From contig DAOWME010000088.1 of the NCBI GenBank assembly GCA_030643245.1, positions 1 through 10,650 of the forward strand: a DNA stretch of 10,650 bases, written 5' to 3'. The notes beneath the pieces are model-generated. The model searched no databases, was not told where the DNA came from, and saw only the letters and a program-made list of their open reading frames with translations. Below, piece after piece: positions 1 through 6,087 of this stretch; the first letter of the stretch is position 1; each line of letters opens with the position of its first letter. The position numbers and the translations under genes were made by a program. Source of the stretch: Deltaproteobacteria bacterium. Its GTDB lineage: Bacteria > Desulfobacterota > UBA8473.

Positions 1-9
1 GGCTTTGCC

Positions 10-75
10 CGATCTTCAAACACAAAATCCTCGAAACAGGTAAGACTATTCCTGTGGTTTTGTATTTTCAGATCG
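10..75. repeat. Long imperfect hairpin near the left edge
   Basis: The outer arms CGATCT (10-15) and AGATCG (70-75) are inverted repeats. The pairing continues inward through ACAAAA (22-27) with TTTTGT (58-63), and ACAGG with CCTGT around a roughly 10-nt loop. The structure sits 8 bp from the 52-bp dispersed repeat at 83-134. It could be a terminator of whatever lies to the left or part of the same repeated element. No poly-T tract follows on either strand, so a terminator role is not favoured. Confidence 0.45.
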
Positions 76-82
76 AACAAAT

Positions 83-134
83 CTGACCTAAATCTGAGCA
101 CCAACTTGAGGAAGTTATTCCGTCCCCGTCCCTA
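83..134 (+). repeat. Left copy of 52-bp inverted dispersed repeat
   Basis: This segment matches the reverse complement of 8392-8443 at 45 of 52 positions with no gaps. Four of the seven differences lie in the first 40 positions and are all transitions. The conserved core includes CCTAAATCTGAGC and TTGAGGAAGTTATT. No open frame runs through it. It could be a relic of a small mobile element (MITE-like) or another genome-wide intergenic repeat. The pairing with the right copy is seen directly; any mobility is inference. Confidence 0.75.
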
Positions 135-151
135 AGTATCTAAAAGGATGT

Positions 152-188
152 CCCCAATATTGCCCATGTCTCAAATATTGATCTGGGG
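152..188 (-). terminator. Weak hairpin downstream of the LolA-like gene
   Basis: CCCCAATATT (152-161) pairs with AATATT (174-179) and GGGG (185-188), with a 5-nt bulge between the two right-hand blocks. On the minus strand it lies just after the stop codon of the 202-837 gene. A short T run (TTTT) occurs only about 6 nt beyond the stem. It may terminate that transcript, but the T tract is poor. Confidence 0.3.
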
Positions 189-201
189 CATTATATTATC
201 A

Positions 202-837
202 TTACCACTCCGGCGTTTCGAATATCTCTACCCCTGCCGGCAGTTCGAACATGCTATCCGGTGCGCAGACAAATTCTATGTTTTTCCACTCAATTATTGA
301 TGTGTATCCGGACGATGTCACCTCTTGTCGGATAATAAGTCCATACTCCTTCCATATCCAAGTCTTTATTAGTATCCCATTCGGAATATTTTCAATGAAA
401 ATGACCACCAAACATTCCTTTCCATCGATGGTCTCAGTGCCGATAATCTCTGTGTCGAAGTCCGAGATATCCTCAGTATCGCCTGCCGGTAGATCCTGAT
501 CCGGAAAAGTCATTTTCATAGCAAAATTTTCCTCTGGAAAATACATATACATCGTTTTCGCATCCATATCAGTTAACTGGATCTGGGTTATCCCATCCAC
601 AGTTAATTCCGTTCTTTCCTTGTTGCCTTTACTCCATGTCTTAATGTTTGTTGGTTCCATATCTGGATCAGTCCACACAATTTCATATATGATGCACTCA
701 ATATCTGCCGCCTTACCCAAGATCTCGCTTAGTGTCTCGGCACCGACACATTTTGAGCCCCCGTTAAACCAGAAGCCGGGCAAAAGTACAAAGCCAACAG
801 CCAACATTAAAACCGAGATAAGACCCAATTTTCTCAT
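202..837 (-). CDS. Secreted LolA-like (outer membrane lipoprotein-sorting-type) protein
   Basis: A 211-residue protein with an N-terminal signal peptide: basic start MRKLG, hydrophobic stretch about residues 5-24, likely cleavage after VGA at residue 33. C30 is not in a lipobox, so a soluble periplasmic product is expected rather than a lipoprotein. The mature part is rich in beta-strand-like segments and ends with FELPAGVEIFETP. This resembles the C-terminal strand pattern (FxLPxG) of LolA/DUF4412-type proteins, which form a half-barrel that binds lipid or hydrophobic ligands. No catalytic motif is visible. The ATG at 837 has a strong Shine-Dalgarno (AAAGGAGG, 8 nt away) and a promoter candidate upstream at 915-943, so it is probably a single-gene unit. 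The fold assignment is by sequence style only and the ligand is unknown. Confidence 0.7.
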   Translation of the reverse strand: MRKLGLISVLMLAVGFVLLPGFWFNGGSKCVGAETLSEILGKAADIECIIYEIVWTDPDMEPTNIKTWSKGNKERTELTVDGITQIQLTDMDAKTMYMYFPEENFAMKMTFPDQDLPAGDTEDISDFDTEIIGTETIDGKECLVVIFIENIPNGILIKTWIWKEYGLIIRQEVTSSGYTSIIEWKNIEFVCAPDSMFELPAGVEIFETPEW

Positions 838-914
838 TTCTTATTCCTCCTTTATTCAAATATTTAAGACTACACTGTAACTACATTACTATTGTATATA
901 TTATATTTTTTTAA

Positions 915-943
915 CTTTTATCATACATTACTTCCATTGTCAA
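915..943 (-). promoter_or_regulatory. Sigma70-type promoter candidate for the LolA-like gene
   Basis: On the minus strand a perfect -35 box TTGACA (943-938) is followed after 17 bp by TAAAAG (920-915), which matches 4 of 6 positions of the -10 consensus. The downstream leader is very AT-rich and runs about 75 bp to the ATG at 837. The exact -35 and ideal spacing make it credible. Confidence 0.5.
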
Positions 944-956
944 AACCCCTTTCAGG

Positions 957-981
957 TTTTTTTAAGCTTCCCTTAAAAAAA
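957..981. repeat. AT-rich perfect palindrome in the gap between porin and LolA-like genes
   Basis: TTTTTTTAAG (957-966) and CTTAAAAAAA (972-981) are perfect 10-bp inverted repeats around a 5-nt loop. The stem has one G:C pair, and both strands carry a T-rich arm. It lies just upstream of the 915-943 promoter candidate. It could act as a weak bidirectional terminator insulating that promoter from porin transcription, or as a binding site. Confidence 0.45.
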
Positions 982-1355
982 CTATCTGTTGAAATTCCAA
1001 ACATACTTCACGGTACGTACGCCAAAGGCGTTTAACGAAAATGTTGTCCAGGGCTCGGCCCCGGCCGTCCATACTGATTTTTATCCTGACACTTCAAATC
1101 GGGCAATTAGCCGGACGTTTTGAAACTGGCTCAAGATGTTGTCTCTATCAGTTCTCCCCTTAACAGGTTGATCAATTCAGGTGGAGGCAAATCTCTGTAA
1201 ATGCCGAAATCGAGCCCTTTTTCTGGGTCAACCCCGTCCCTTACGAATAACAAGCAAACGAAACAAGCAGCCGGTGCTTAACGCAATCCTGTTAACTGAA
1301 TCATCGGAGACACTTCAAAACACTAGGTTTGTGTAACTGCACAGCTTGAAATCTT
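982..1355. other. Intergenic stretch, mostly without recognised features
   Basis: This is the remainder of the 518-bp gap between the porin stop and the LolA-like gene. It contains a short GC-rich patch near 1050-1070, a small CGCC/GGCG palindrome near 1020-1030 and the possible gene remnant at 1131-1277. No terminator with a poly-T tail was found immediately after the porin stop. Confidence 0.4.
1131..1277 (-). pseudogene. Possible gene remnant, unrecognised
   Basis: A minus-strand frame is open for 48 codons, from just after an in-frame TAA (1278-1280) to a TGA at 1131-1133. The inferred product includes VRDGVDPEKGLDFGIYRD followed by LPPPELINLLRGEL, which looks like real protein (charged turn, proline cap, amphipathic helix) rather than random translation. 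There is no good start codon with a ribosome binding site; a TTG lies within it. The same frame upstream is broken by TAA and TAG. It may be the 3' end of a decayed gene. I do not recognise the family. Confidence 0.25.
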
Positions 1356-2531
1356 TTAGAATCCAAAAGCAACCTGGCAGGTCAGAATCGTGTGGTCTTT
1401 ACGACTATTATCGTCGCTTTCCTTGTCCTGGTCTACAAAGGTCAGGTCGAGCGACACCTTGTTTGCCGGCCCCTTAAGGTAGTAGTTCAAACCGAGACCA
1501 TAGACATCCGTATCCTTCTTGCCGTTCTCTTTGGCATCAAAGGCGTCATAGTGGACAAAAGGCTGGAGGTTGCCTGCCCATATCTTCTTGCCGAAGTAGT
1601 ACCCGGCCTTCAGGTTGACGGTTCTGAAATCCTGCCCCGCTTTGATATCGGTCCATGTAACCCCGTTGGCCGAATTTTGGACGTTTATGAAATGGGCCGC
1701 AGCGGTAAGAGCATCACGTCCTATGGGTTGATCGTAATGAAGATCGACGGTCCACGCTGCATAGTCGTTTTTTTGACCATTCCAGACCAGATCTTGTTGT
1801 GTGTCTCCACCAAGGCCCACGGCGAGGATGTGTTTCTTGCCTCGGTATGTTCCAGCATTGAACCACTTCGTCTCCGTGTCAAAGAAGTTGTAGCTTAGCC
1901 GACCGGCAAAACGAAGGTTGTCATCCGGGTTCTTTGCGTTGTCCTCTTCTCCATCCCCGATCATAAATCTGTACTGGAGTTTGTCTTCAAGGATATTGCC
2001 CCAGAATGTGACACTATCGTCGCGCGCGACGTTGCTCGGATAAAAGATGCCGCTGCGAGTGCCGCCCTGTCCCCAGTCGAGTTCCAGACAGAGGAGAGTC
2101 TTGGTAGAAGTTGTCCCGTAATTACGGGTGAGGGGGACATACATACGCCCGACCTGTACCATGAAATCGTCGTTCGGGATCTTAAAATTGACCCACGCAT
2201 CCCTGACGGCCAGACCGGACCCAAGCCCCTTTGACGAGTTGTCCAGATCTTCCTGGCCCAGCCGGTCCCCGGAGAAGTGAACGAAGAAATCGACATAGCG
2301 ATTGACCGTCCCACTGATGCTGAAATAAGCGCGGCGTACCATGAAATCGTTGAGGTTATCAAGGCTGCCATCTCCTTCTCTGTCTTCGTAATCCGTAACG
2401 TGCTGGAACCAGGCATCCCCCCAGAACCCAACCGACAATGAAAGATCATCTTTCCTGTAAACCTCGAAAGACCAGACGAGACCCGGGCTCAAAAGCAACA
2501 ACATCACACCGAAAACAGTCCTCTTCCACAT
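1356..2531 (-). CDS. Outer-membrane porin, phosphate-selective porin O/P type
   Basis: A 391-residue precursor with a signal peptide (MWKRTVFGVMLLLLSPGLVWS, cleavage near residue 22) and a C-terminal beta-signal ending in aromatic Phe (QVAFGF), as in Omp85-assembled barrels. Near the N terminus the segment with FMVRRAYFSISGTVNR followed by VDFFVHFSGD is typical of the phosphate-selective porin O/P family (PF07396). Alternating hydrophobic/polar strands with Gly, Asp and Tyr run through the protein. It should form an outer-membrane diffusion channel, often anion-preferring in this family. The start at 2531 has AGAAGG about 9 nt upstream. It lies 312 bp after yedF, behind strong hairpins and a terminator candidate, so it is probably a separate unit. 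A link to selenium oxyanion uptake is possible but only positional. Confidence 0.85.
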   Translation of the reverse strand: MWKRTVFGVMLLLLSPGLVWSFEVYRKDDLSLSVGFWGDAWFQHVTDYEDREGDGSLDNLNDFMVRRAYFSISGTVNRYVDFFVHFSGDRLGQEDLDNSSKGLGSGLAVRDAWVNFKIPNDDFMVQVGRMYVPLTRNYGTTSTKTLLCLELDWGQGGTRSGIFYPSNVARDDSVTFWGNILEDKLQYRFMIGDGEEDNAKNPDDNLRFAGRLSYNFFDTETKWFNAGTYRGKKHILAVGLGGDTQQDLVWNGQKNDYAAWTVDLHYDQPIGRDALTAAAHFINVQNSANGVTWTDIKAGQDFRTVNLKAGYYFGKKIWAGNLQPFVHYDAFDAKENGKKDTDVYGLGLNYYLKGPANKVSLDLTFVDQDKESDDNSRKDHTILTCQVAFGF

Positions 2532-2729
2532 ACCAAATTACCTTCTTTTAGTATTGATTGATAATAGTTCCTCTTTTCAGGGAATGGCTTTAAACGCGAC
2601 AATGCAAAAGAACCGGCATCTCCAGACCCTTAATTCCTCGTTGTACAATTATTGAATGAGCCCTGATGTACCCATCTGCTGGTTGCTGTTGACGGGTATT
2701 GACTTTTAGGATGAGTCAGTTTGGAAAGC

Positions 2730-2772
2730 AAAAAGCCCGTCAGGAAAGGTGCTCAACCTTTTTTCGCAGGGC
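2730..2772 (-). terminator. Rho-independent terminator candidate after yedF
   Basis: On the minus strand GCCC (2772-2769) and GGGC (2738-2735) bracket an inner stem AAAGGT/ACCTTT (2761-2756 with 2750-2745, 5-nt loop). A T run (TTTTT, 2734-2730) follows immediately. It lies about 70 nt beyond the yedF stop and is the best candidate for the end of the selenium operon. The stem is split by an internal loop, so efficiency is uncertain. Confidence 0.45.
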
Positions 2773-2776
2773 GGAA

Positions 2777-2817
2777 GGGCTATCAGTCTGGGAACTTGGC
2801 AGTTCGCTGATAGTCCC
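2777..2817. repeat. Strong two-part stem-loop between yedF and the porin gene
   Basis: The outer stem is GGGCTATCAG (2777-2786) with CTGATAGTCCC (2807-2817), ten pairs with one bulge. The inner stem is GAACT (2792-2796) with AGTTC (2801-2805), closing a 4-nt loop. It lies 26 nt past the yedF stop and directly before the terminator candidate. It could stabilise the 3' end of the operon mRNA. No T run follows it directly. Confidence 0.6.
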
Positions 2818-2843
2818 TTAGCTTTATTCTCAAGTTATCCGTT

Positions 2844-3437
2844 CTAGGGGCTTACCACCTTATCCGCTTCCATAAGGGATTCGATAATGTCATACATGTT
2901 GGACAACACCCCCACGCGAAGCTTTTCCTTTAGTCTAAAAAAGTCGAGACACGTGCCGCAGGACAATACTTCGACTCCCTTTTTTTCCATCTGAGTGATG
3001 TATTCCAGCACATCCGAGCCTTCAATGGCGAGTTTAACACCGCTATTTGCAAAGATTAGTTTCCTCGGCCTGGGAGCGGCAACAATCAGGGTTTTGAGGA
3101 ACGCCTCCATGAGAATCCGACCCAGTTCGTCATCCCCGGCCCCCATGGTATTGGAATTGATATAGACGACGATATTATCGTTTTCCCTCGTTTCCTCGGA
3201 CCTGGATTCGATTTCACAGACAAATCCCTTGGCTATGTCGAGATGATAATCTCCTTCCTTCTCCTCAACCGTTACAGTGCAGCCCTGGCTTTCCGCAAAC
3301 CGCCGGACATTATCCCGGGCAGCCACGTTATCCACCACCACCGTGACCACACCCTCTTCGATCGTCTCCAGAGCCTTTTTTGTGTTAATAACAGGTTGAG
3401 GGCAGGCGAGCCCCCTGGCGTCGATTATATTTGTCAT
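2844..3437 (-). CDS. yedF: Selenium metabolism protein YedF (TusA domain plus DsrE-like domain)
   Basis: A 197-residue two-domain protein. Residues 1-70 are a TusA/SirA domain with the persulfide-type Cys12 in the CPQP motif (ARGLACPQPV) and the RDNVRR segment typical of the fold. Residues about 88-197 form a DsrE/F-like domain with a conserved Cys pair in SCGTC (Cys160, Cys163). This fusion is the hallmark of the YedF family found with selD and yedE in selenium-using bacteria. It is thought to relay sulfur or selenium at Cys residues; its exact reaction is not established. It is the last gene of the selD operon, 106 bp after the HAD gene across a heptamer-repeat array. The ATG at 3437 is preceded by a G-rich stretch (GGGGGT) about 5 nt away. 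The stop is TAG. Confidence 0.92.
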   Translation of the reverse strand: MTNIIDARGLACPQPVINTKKALETIEEGVVTVVVDNVAARDNVRRFAESQGCTVTVEEKEGDYHLDIAKGFVCEIESRSEETRENDNIVVYINSNTMGAGDDELGRILMEAFLKTLIVAAPRPRKLIFANSGVKLAIEGSDVLEYITQMEKKGVEVLSCGTCLDFFRLKEKLRVGVLSNMYDIIESLMEADKVVSP

Positions 3438-3457
3438 TCTTTACCCCCAGTCTAGAG

Positions 3458-3543
3458 GAGTTAAGAGTTAAGAGTTAAGAGTTATCGCTCCTCATTCTTA
3501 ATTCTTAATTCTTCACTCTTCACTCTTCACTCTTAACTCTTAA
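3458..3543. repeat. Inverted array of 7-bp repeats between the HAD gene and yedF
   Basis: Positions 3458-3485 hold GAGTTAA three times plus a GAGTTAT variant. After 8 bp, positions 3494-3542 hold seven heptamers on the opposite strand sense: ATTCTTA twice, ATTCTTC, ACTCTTC twice, ACTCTTA twice. The two arms are partly complementary (GAGTTAA against TTAACTC), so the transcript could fold into a long imperfect hairpin. The array ends exactly at the stop codon of the HAD gene. Heptanucleotide tandem repeats are known as variable intergenic elements in several bacteria. Here copy number could affect expression of yedF relative to selD. Confidence 0.85.
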
Positions 3544-4047
3544 TTATCTTCTCATTGTGGCCACCAGCCTTTCAGGCATGAGCAGCAAGTCAAGGGCATC
3601 GTTGATGTCGAATATTGACAGATCAGCATTCATAATAGCCTCTACGGATGCCCCTTCTCTTCCGATTATGCAGATCCCGACGGCTGATTCCTTGAGCATA
3701 AGGGCGTCATTGGAACCGTTTCCCAAACTGATGGTCTCAAGGGTTCCCAACCCCTGCACGAGTTTCTCTTTCTGAAGACCCTCTTCTCCCTTTTCAACCT
3801 TATGGAGCTTGATTGAAAAAGGCTTTTCACCGTCTTCAGGTTCGGCTCTCAGATCCTCTACGGTTTGCTCGGCCCGCTCCCTGGTGTCTGCGGTTACAAT
3901 CAATATGTCCAGCCGCCGGTTTAACGCCTGGAGTCTATCGCCAACACCTTCGATGGTCTTGCCATCCAGGGCGATGGTGCCGTTCAGGTCAAGGACCAGG
4001 TTCTTGATAATCAGTCTTTCCCTTCCAGGGATTTGGAGTTCAATCAT
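3544..4047 (-). CDS. Soluble HAD-superfamily (P-type-ATPase-like) protein
   Basis: A 167-residue soluble protein with HAD motifs. Motif I is LDLNGTIALDG (nucleophile Asp20), motif II is LIVTADT, Lys residues near KEKLV fill motif III, and motif IV is GNGSNDALML. The shape (DxNGT, small, no cap insert) fits the soluble P-type ATPase-like group (COG4087) of predicted phosphohydrolases. Two usual acidic positions are Asn: the residue two after the nucleophile, and the first residue of the GDGxND motif. The first is usual for this group. The start codon overlaps the selD stop as ATGA (4044-4047), implying translational coupling and equal expression. Context suggests a role in selenium handling or selenophosphate turnover, but the substrate is unknown. 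Confidence 0.8.
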   Translation of the reverse strand: MIELQIPGRERLIIKNLVLDLNGTIALDGKTIEGVGDRLQALNRRLDILIVTADTRERAEQTVEDLRAEPEDGEKPFSIKLHKVEKGEEGLQKEKLVQGLGTLETISLGNGSNDALMLKESAVGICIIGREGASVEAIMNADLSIFDINDALDLLLMPERLVATMRR

Positions 4048-5096
4048 TCTGTTACCACGATTCTTTCCCCCGGTTCGTCTACTATCTTGCCGATTATGGT
4101 CGCTTCATCTATCCCCGCTTTCTTTAACTCTTCGACCATTTCTTCAGCCCTGTCTTCGGCTACCGCAATGAGAAGTCCACCGGACGTCTGGGGATCGAAG
4201 AGGATGTCCGTGACATAGGGTGATAGCTTCGGGTCGATATCCGTTCTACTGATTGTGAATTCCCTGTTGCGATAAGTGCCTCCCGGAACGAGGCCCATCT
4301 CAGAAAAGTCAACGGCGCCAGGCAATAGAGGGACAGATGATGCATCGATTATCATCCCTTTTCCGGTATCCTGGATCATCTCAAGGGCATGACCGATGAG
4401 GCCGAACCCTGTTATATCGGTACAAGCGTTGGCTCCGATTTTCTGCATTACCTCAGATGCTTCTCTATTTAATCTGACCATGCATTCAGTAACCGACTCA
4501 ACGGACTCATCTGTTGCCAGTCCGCCTTTTATTGCCGTGTTGATTATCCCTGTGCCGAGAGGTTTGGTAAGTATAAGCCTGTCTCCTGCCTTTGCCCCTA
4601 CGTTGGTTAATACCACAGACGGGTGAATTCTACCTGTGACGGAAAGGCCGTACTTCAACTCCGGGTCTTCAACACTATGTCCTCCCACCAATGTAACCCC
4701 TGCCTCCCTCATCTTGTCGAGACCACCCTTCAGTATCTCCCGCAATATGGATATATCCATCGTTTGTATGGGGAAGCAGACTATATTCATCGCTGTCAAG
4801 GGGATTCCTCCCATAGCATAGACATCACTCAGTGCGTTGGCGGCGGCGATTTGACCAAAGACGTAAGGGTCATCAACGATCGGTGTAAAGAAGTCAACTG
4901 TCTGGATAATCGCCAGATCGTCGGACAATTTATATACCCCTGCGTCATCCGCGCTTTCCATGCCCACAATCAGGTTTGGGTCATCTATCAAGGGCAAGCC
5001 GCGCAAGGCCTTATCCAGGTCCCCCGGACCGAGTTTGGAGGCTCAACCTGCTCCCTTGACTGTCTCTGTGAGTCGCGGGTTTTCCTTTTCTCTCAT
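4044..5096 (-). CDS. selD: Selenide, water dikinase SelD, a selenoprotein (in-frame TGA = Sec18)
   Basis: SelD makes selenophosphate from selenide and ATP, the selenium donor for selenocysteine and selenouridine. The full product is 350 residues and begins at ATG 5096 with AAGGAG 11 nt upstream. Codon 18 is TGA (5043-5045) in GAG-U-ASKLG, aligning with the E. coli GAGCGCK active site (Cys17, Lys20); here Sec18 and Lys21. Further motifs are DDAGVY (about 50-55), NALSDVYAMGG (87-97), GGHSVEDPE (138-146), TDITGFGLIGHA and DPQTSGGL, all diagnostic of SelD. An automatic call would start downstream at TTG 5006 and lose the catalytic residue. The gene is 106 bp after the kinase and overlaps the HAD gene by 4 bp. 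Sec in SelD implies SelA, SelB and tRNA-Sec elsewhere in the genome. Confidence 0.96.
5008..5042 (-). promoter_or_regulatory. Bacterial SECIS-like element in selD
   Basis: Directly after the TGA codon the minus strand forms a two-part hairpin. The outer stem GCCT (5042-5039) pairs with AGGC (5011-5008). The inner stem GGTCC (5030-5026) pairs with GGACC (5022-5018) and closes a G-rich loop (5025-5023). Bacterial SECIS elements lie immediately downstream of the UGA with the SelB-binding apical loop roughly 15-25 nt away, which fits. The pairing is seen in the sequence; SelB binding is inferred. Confidence 0.7.
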
Positions 5097-5202
5097 TGAA
5101 TATATAACTCCTTATGCAAAGCTGCAGGCTGCATCCAAAAGACGATTTTGTCTGGTAAGACCGCCCGGTGTGCTGCTAGAAAAGCGGACAGAAAGGAATG
5201 GT

Positions 5203-6087
5203 CTATCTTTCGGCGTCACAGTTAGCAGCGTTAGCATTTATTACAATTTTCAGTGCTTCAGGGATGCATCTAATGATTTCCATTACCTGTGTTGCCGGTG
5301 TCGGATCGGCCAACGCTCCTGCGAGCCTGTTGGCCGCAGCCGACATGTAACATGCGTCGGACGGTTGATGTCCCGCGGAGATCAATGCCGCCGTCATACC
5401 GGTTATGGTGTCGCCCGTGCCACCGATGCATTCCAAGACATCGATATCCGGACTGTCAACCTTTTTCAGGATCCTCCCCTCTTCGCAGATAAAGTCGGTG
5501 AATCCCTTAACCAAGAGGAATCGGGGAGCGTTCTTGCCCTTGTATGCCCTGGAGATAAAATCTTCGACCTCATCCGTCCTGTGGAAGATAAAACCTCTTG
5601 TATAGAACGGGTGGGGGGAATTTTCATCGGCCAGAAAGGCCAATTCTCCCACGTCGGGGGTGAAGAGGTCATAAAAGTCGGCCCTGCCGCTCATCTTTGC
5701 GATATACATATAACCGGCATCGGCTATTAGGAAGGGTTTCTCTTCAAGTTTTCTCAAAGCCTCAAAGACACGCTCATGGGATGCCAGGTCCGGCATTATA
5801 TAATGAAAAGCGCAGACGGTCGGTCCGAGATCGTCTAATTTTTCCTTGAGAAAGTTGTAGATCAGTTTACTCCCGTCTCCCCTTCCCGTGTCACCGGCCA
5901 AGACGCAATAGGGTTCGTCGAGCCCAAGTAACCGGCAAACATTAGCTGCTGTTCCTATCATAGAAGGTGTGCCGCGGTTGAGGTAAAAGGCTTCTTCTCT
6001 CACAAAAAACCGGTCGTCTTTTAGCCTGACCCTCCCATGGACCAACGGCAATCCCCTGTCAGGGACCGTTCCGACCAGTATTAACAT
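5203..6087 (-). CDS. Ribokinase/YjeF-C superfamily kinase-like protein in the selenium operon
   Basis: A 294-residue protein with a ribokinase-superfamily C-terminal signature: TPDVGE (143-148), a strand with LLVKG (191-195), then IGGTGDTITG (221-230) with the expected catalytic Asp226. The short linear pattern (TPxxxE, LVKG, GTGD) is closer to ADP-dependent NAD(P)H-hydrate dehydratase and hydroxyethylthiazole-kinase-like members than to sugar kinases. The N-terminal part is unusual (MLILVGTVPDRGLPLVHGRV), and GTPSMIGTAANVCRLL may form a substrate-side segment. The start at 6087 overlaps the DUF3343 gene by 29 bp, implying translational coupling. The gene ends in TAG 106 bp before selD. Its substrate is unknown; its place beside selD suggests ATP-dependent chemistry in selenium use. 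Kinase fold is fairly sure, function is not. Confidence 0.75.
   Translation of the reverse strand: MLILVGTVPDRGLPLVHGRVRLKDDRFFVREEAFYLNRGTPSMIGTAANVCRLLGLDEPYCVLAGDTGRGDGSKLIYNFLKEKLDDLGPTVCAFHYIMPDLASHERVFEALRKLEEKPFLIADAGYMYIAKMSGRADFYDLFTPDVGELAFLADENSPHPFYTRGFIFHRTDEVEDFISRAYKGKNAPRFLLVKGFTDFICEEGRILKKVDSPDIDVLECIGGTGDTITGMTAALISAGHQPSDACYMSAAANRLAGALADPTPATQVMEIIRCIPEALKIVINANAANCDAER

Noticed and set aside
1220..1300. Possible integron attC-like site (TAACAAGC and GCTTAACGC)
   Set aside because: The paired R and L boxes of a true attC could not be found, and no integrase or cassette array is present.
1961..2449. 162-codon frame inside the porin gene on the same strand
   Set aside because: It is a frame-shifted shadow of the porin with biased Ser/Arg/Thr content. 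The porin frame has a signal peptide and family motifs.
2590..2625. Sigma54-type promoter (GG and TTGCA) before the porin
   Set aside because: The GG and GC dinucleotides are not 10 bp apart in any register, so the -24/-12 pattern is not met.
3458..3543. CRISPR array reading of the repeats
   Set aside because: The units are 7 bp, directly adjacent and without spacers, so they are simple heptamer tandem repeats.
4960..5730. 256-codon plus-strand frame across selD and the kinase gene
   Set aside because: It is antisense to two well-supported genes and has no family features. Its length comes partly from the non-coding spacer between them.
6059..6061. TGA stop of the DUF3343 gene as a second selenocysteine codon
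   Set aside because: The downstream frame lies in the kinase gene, its translation is not protein-like, and no hairpin like that of selD follows.
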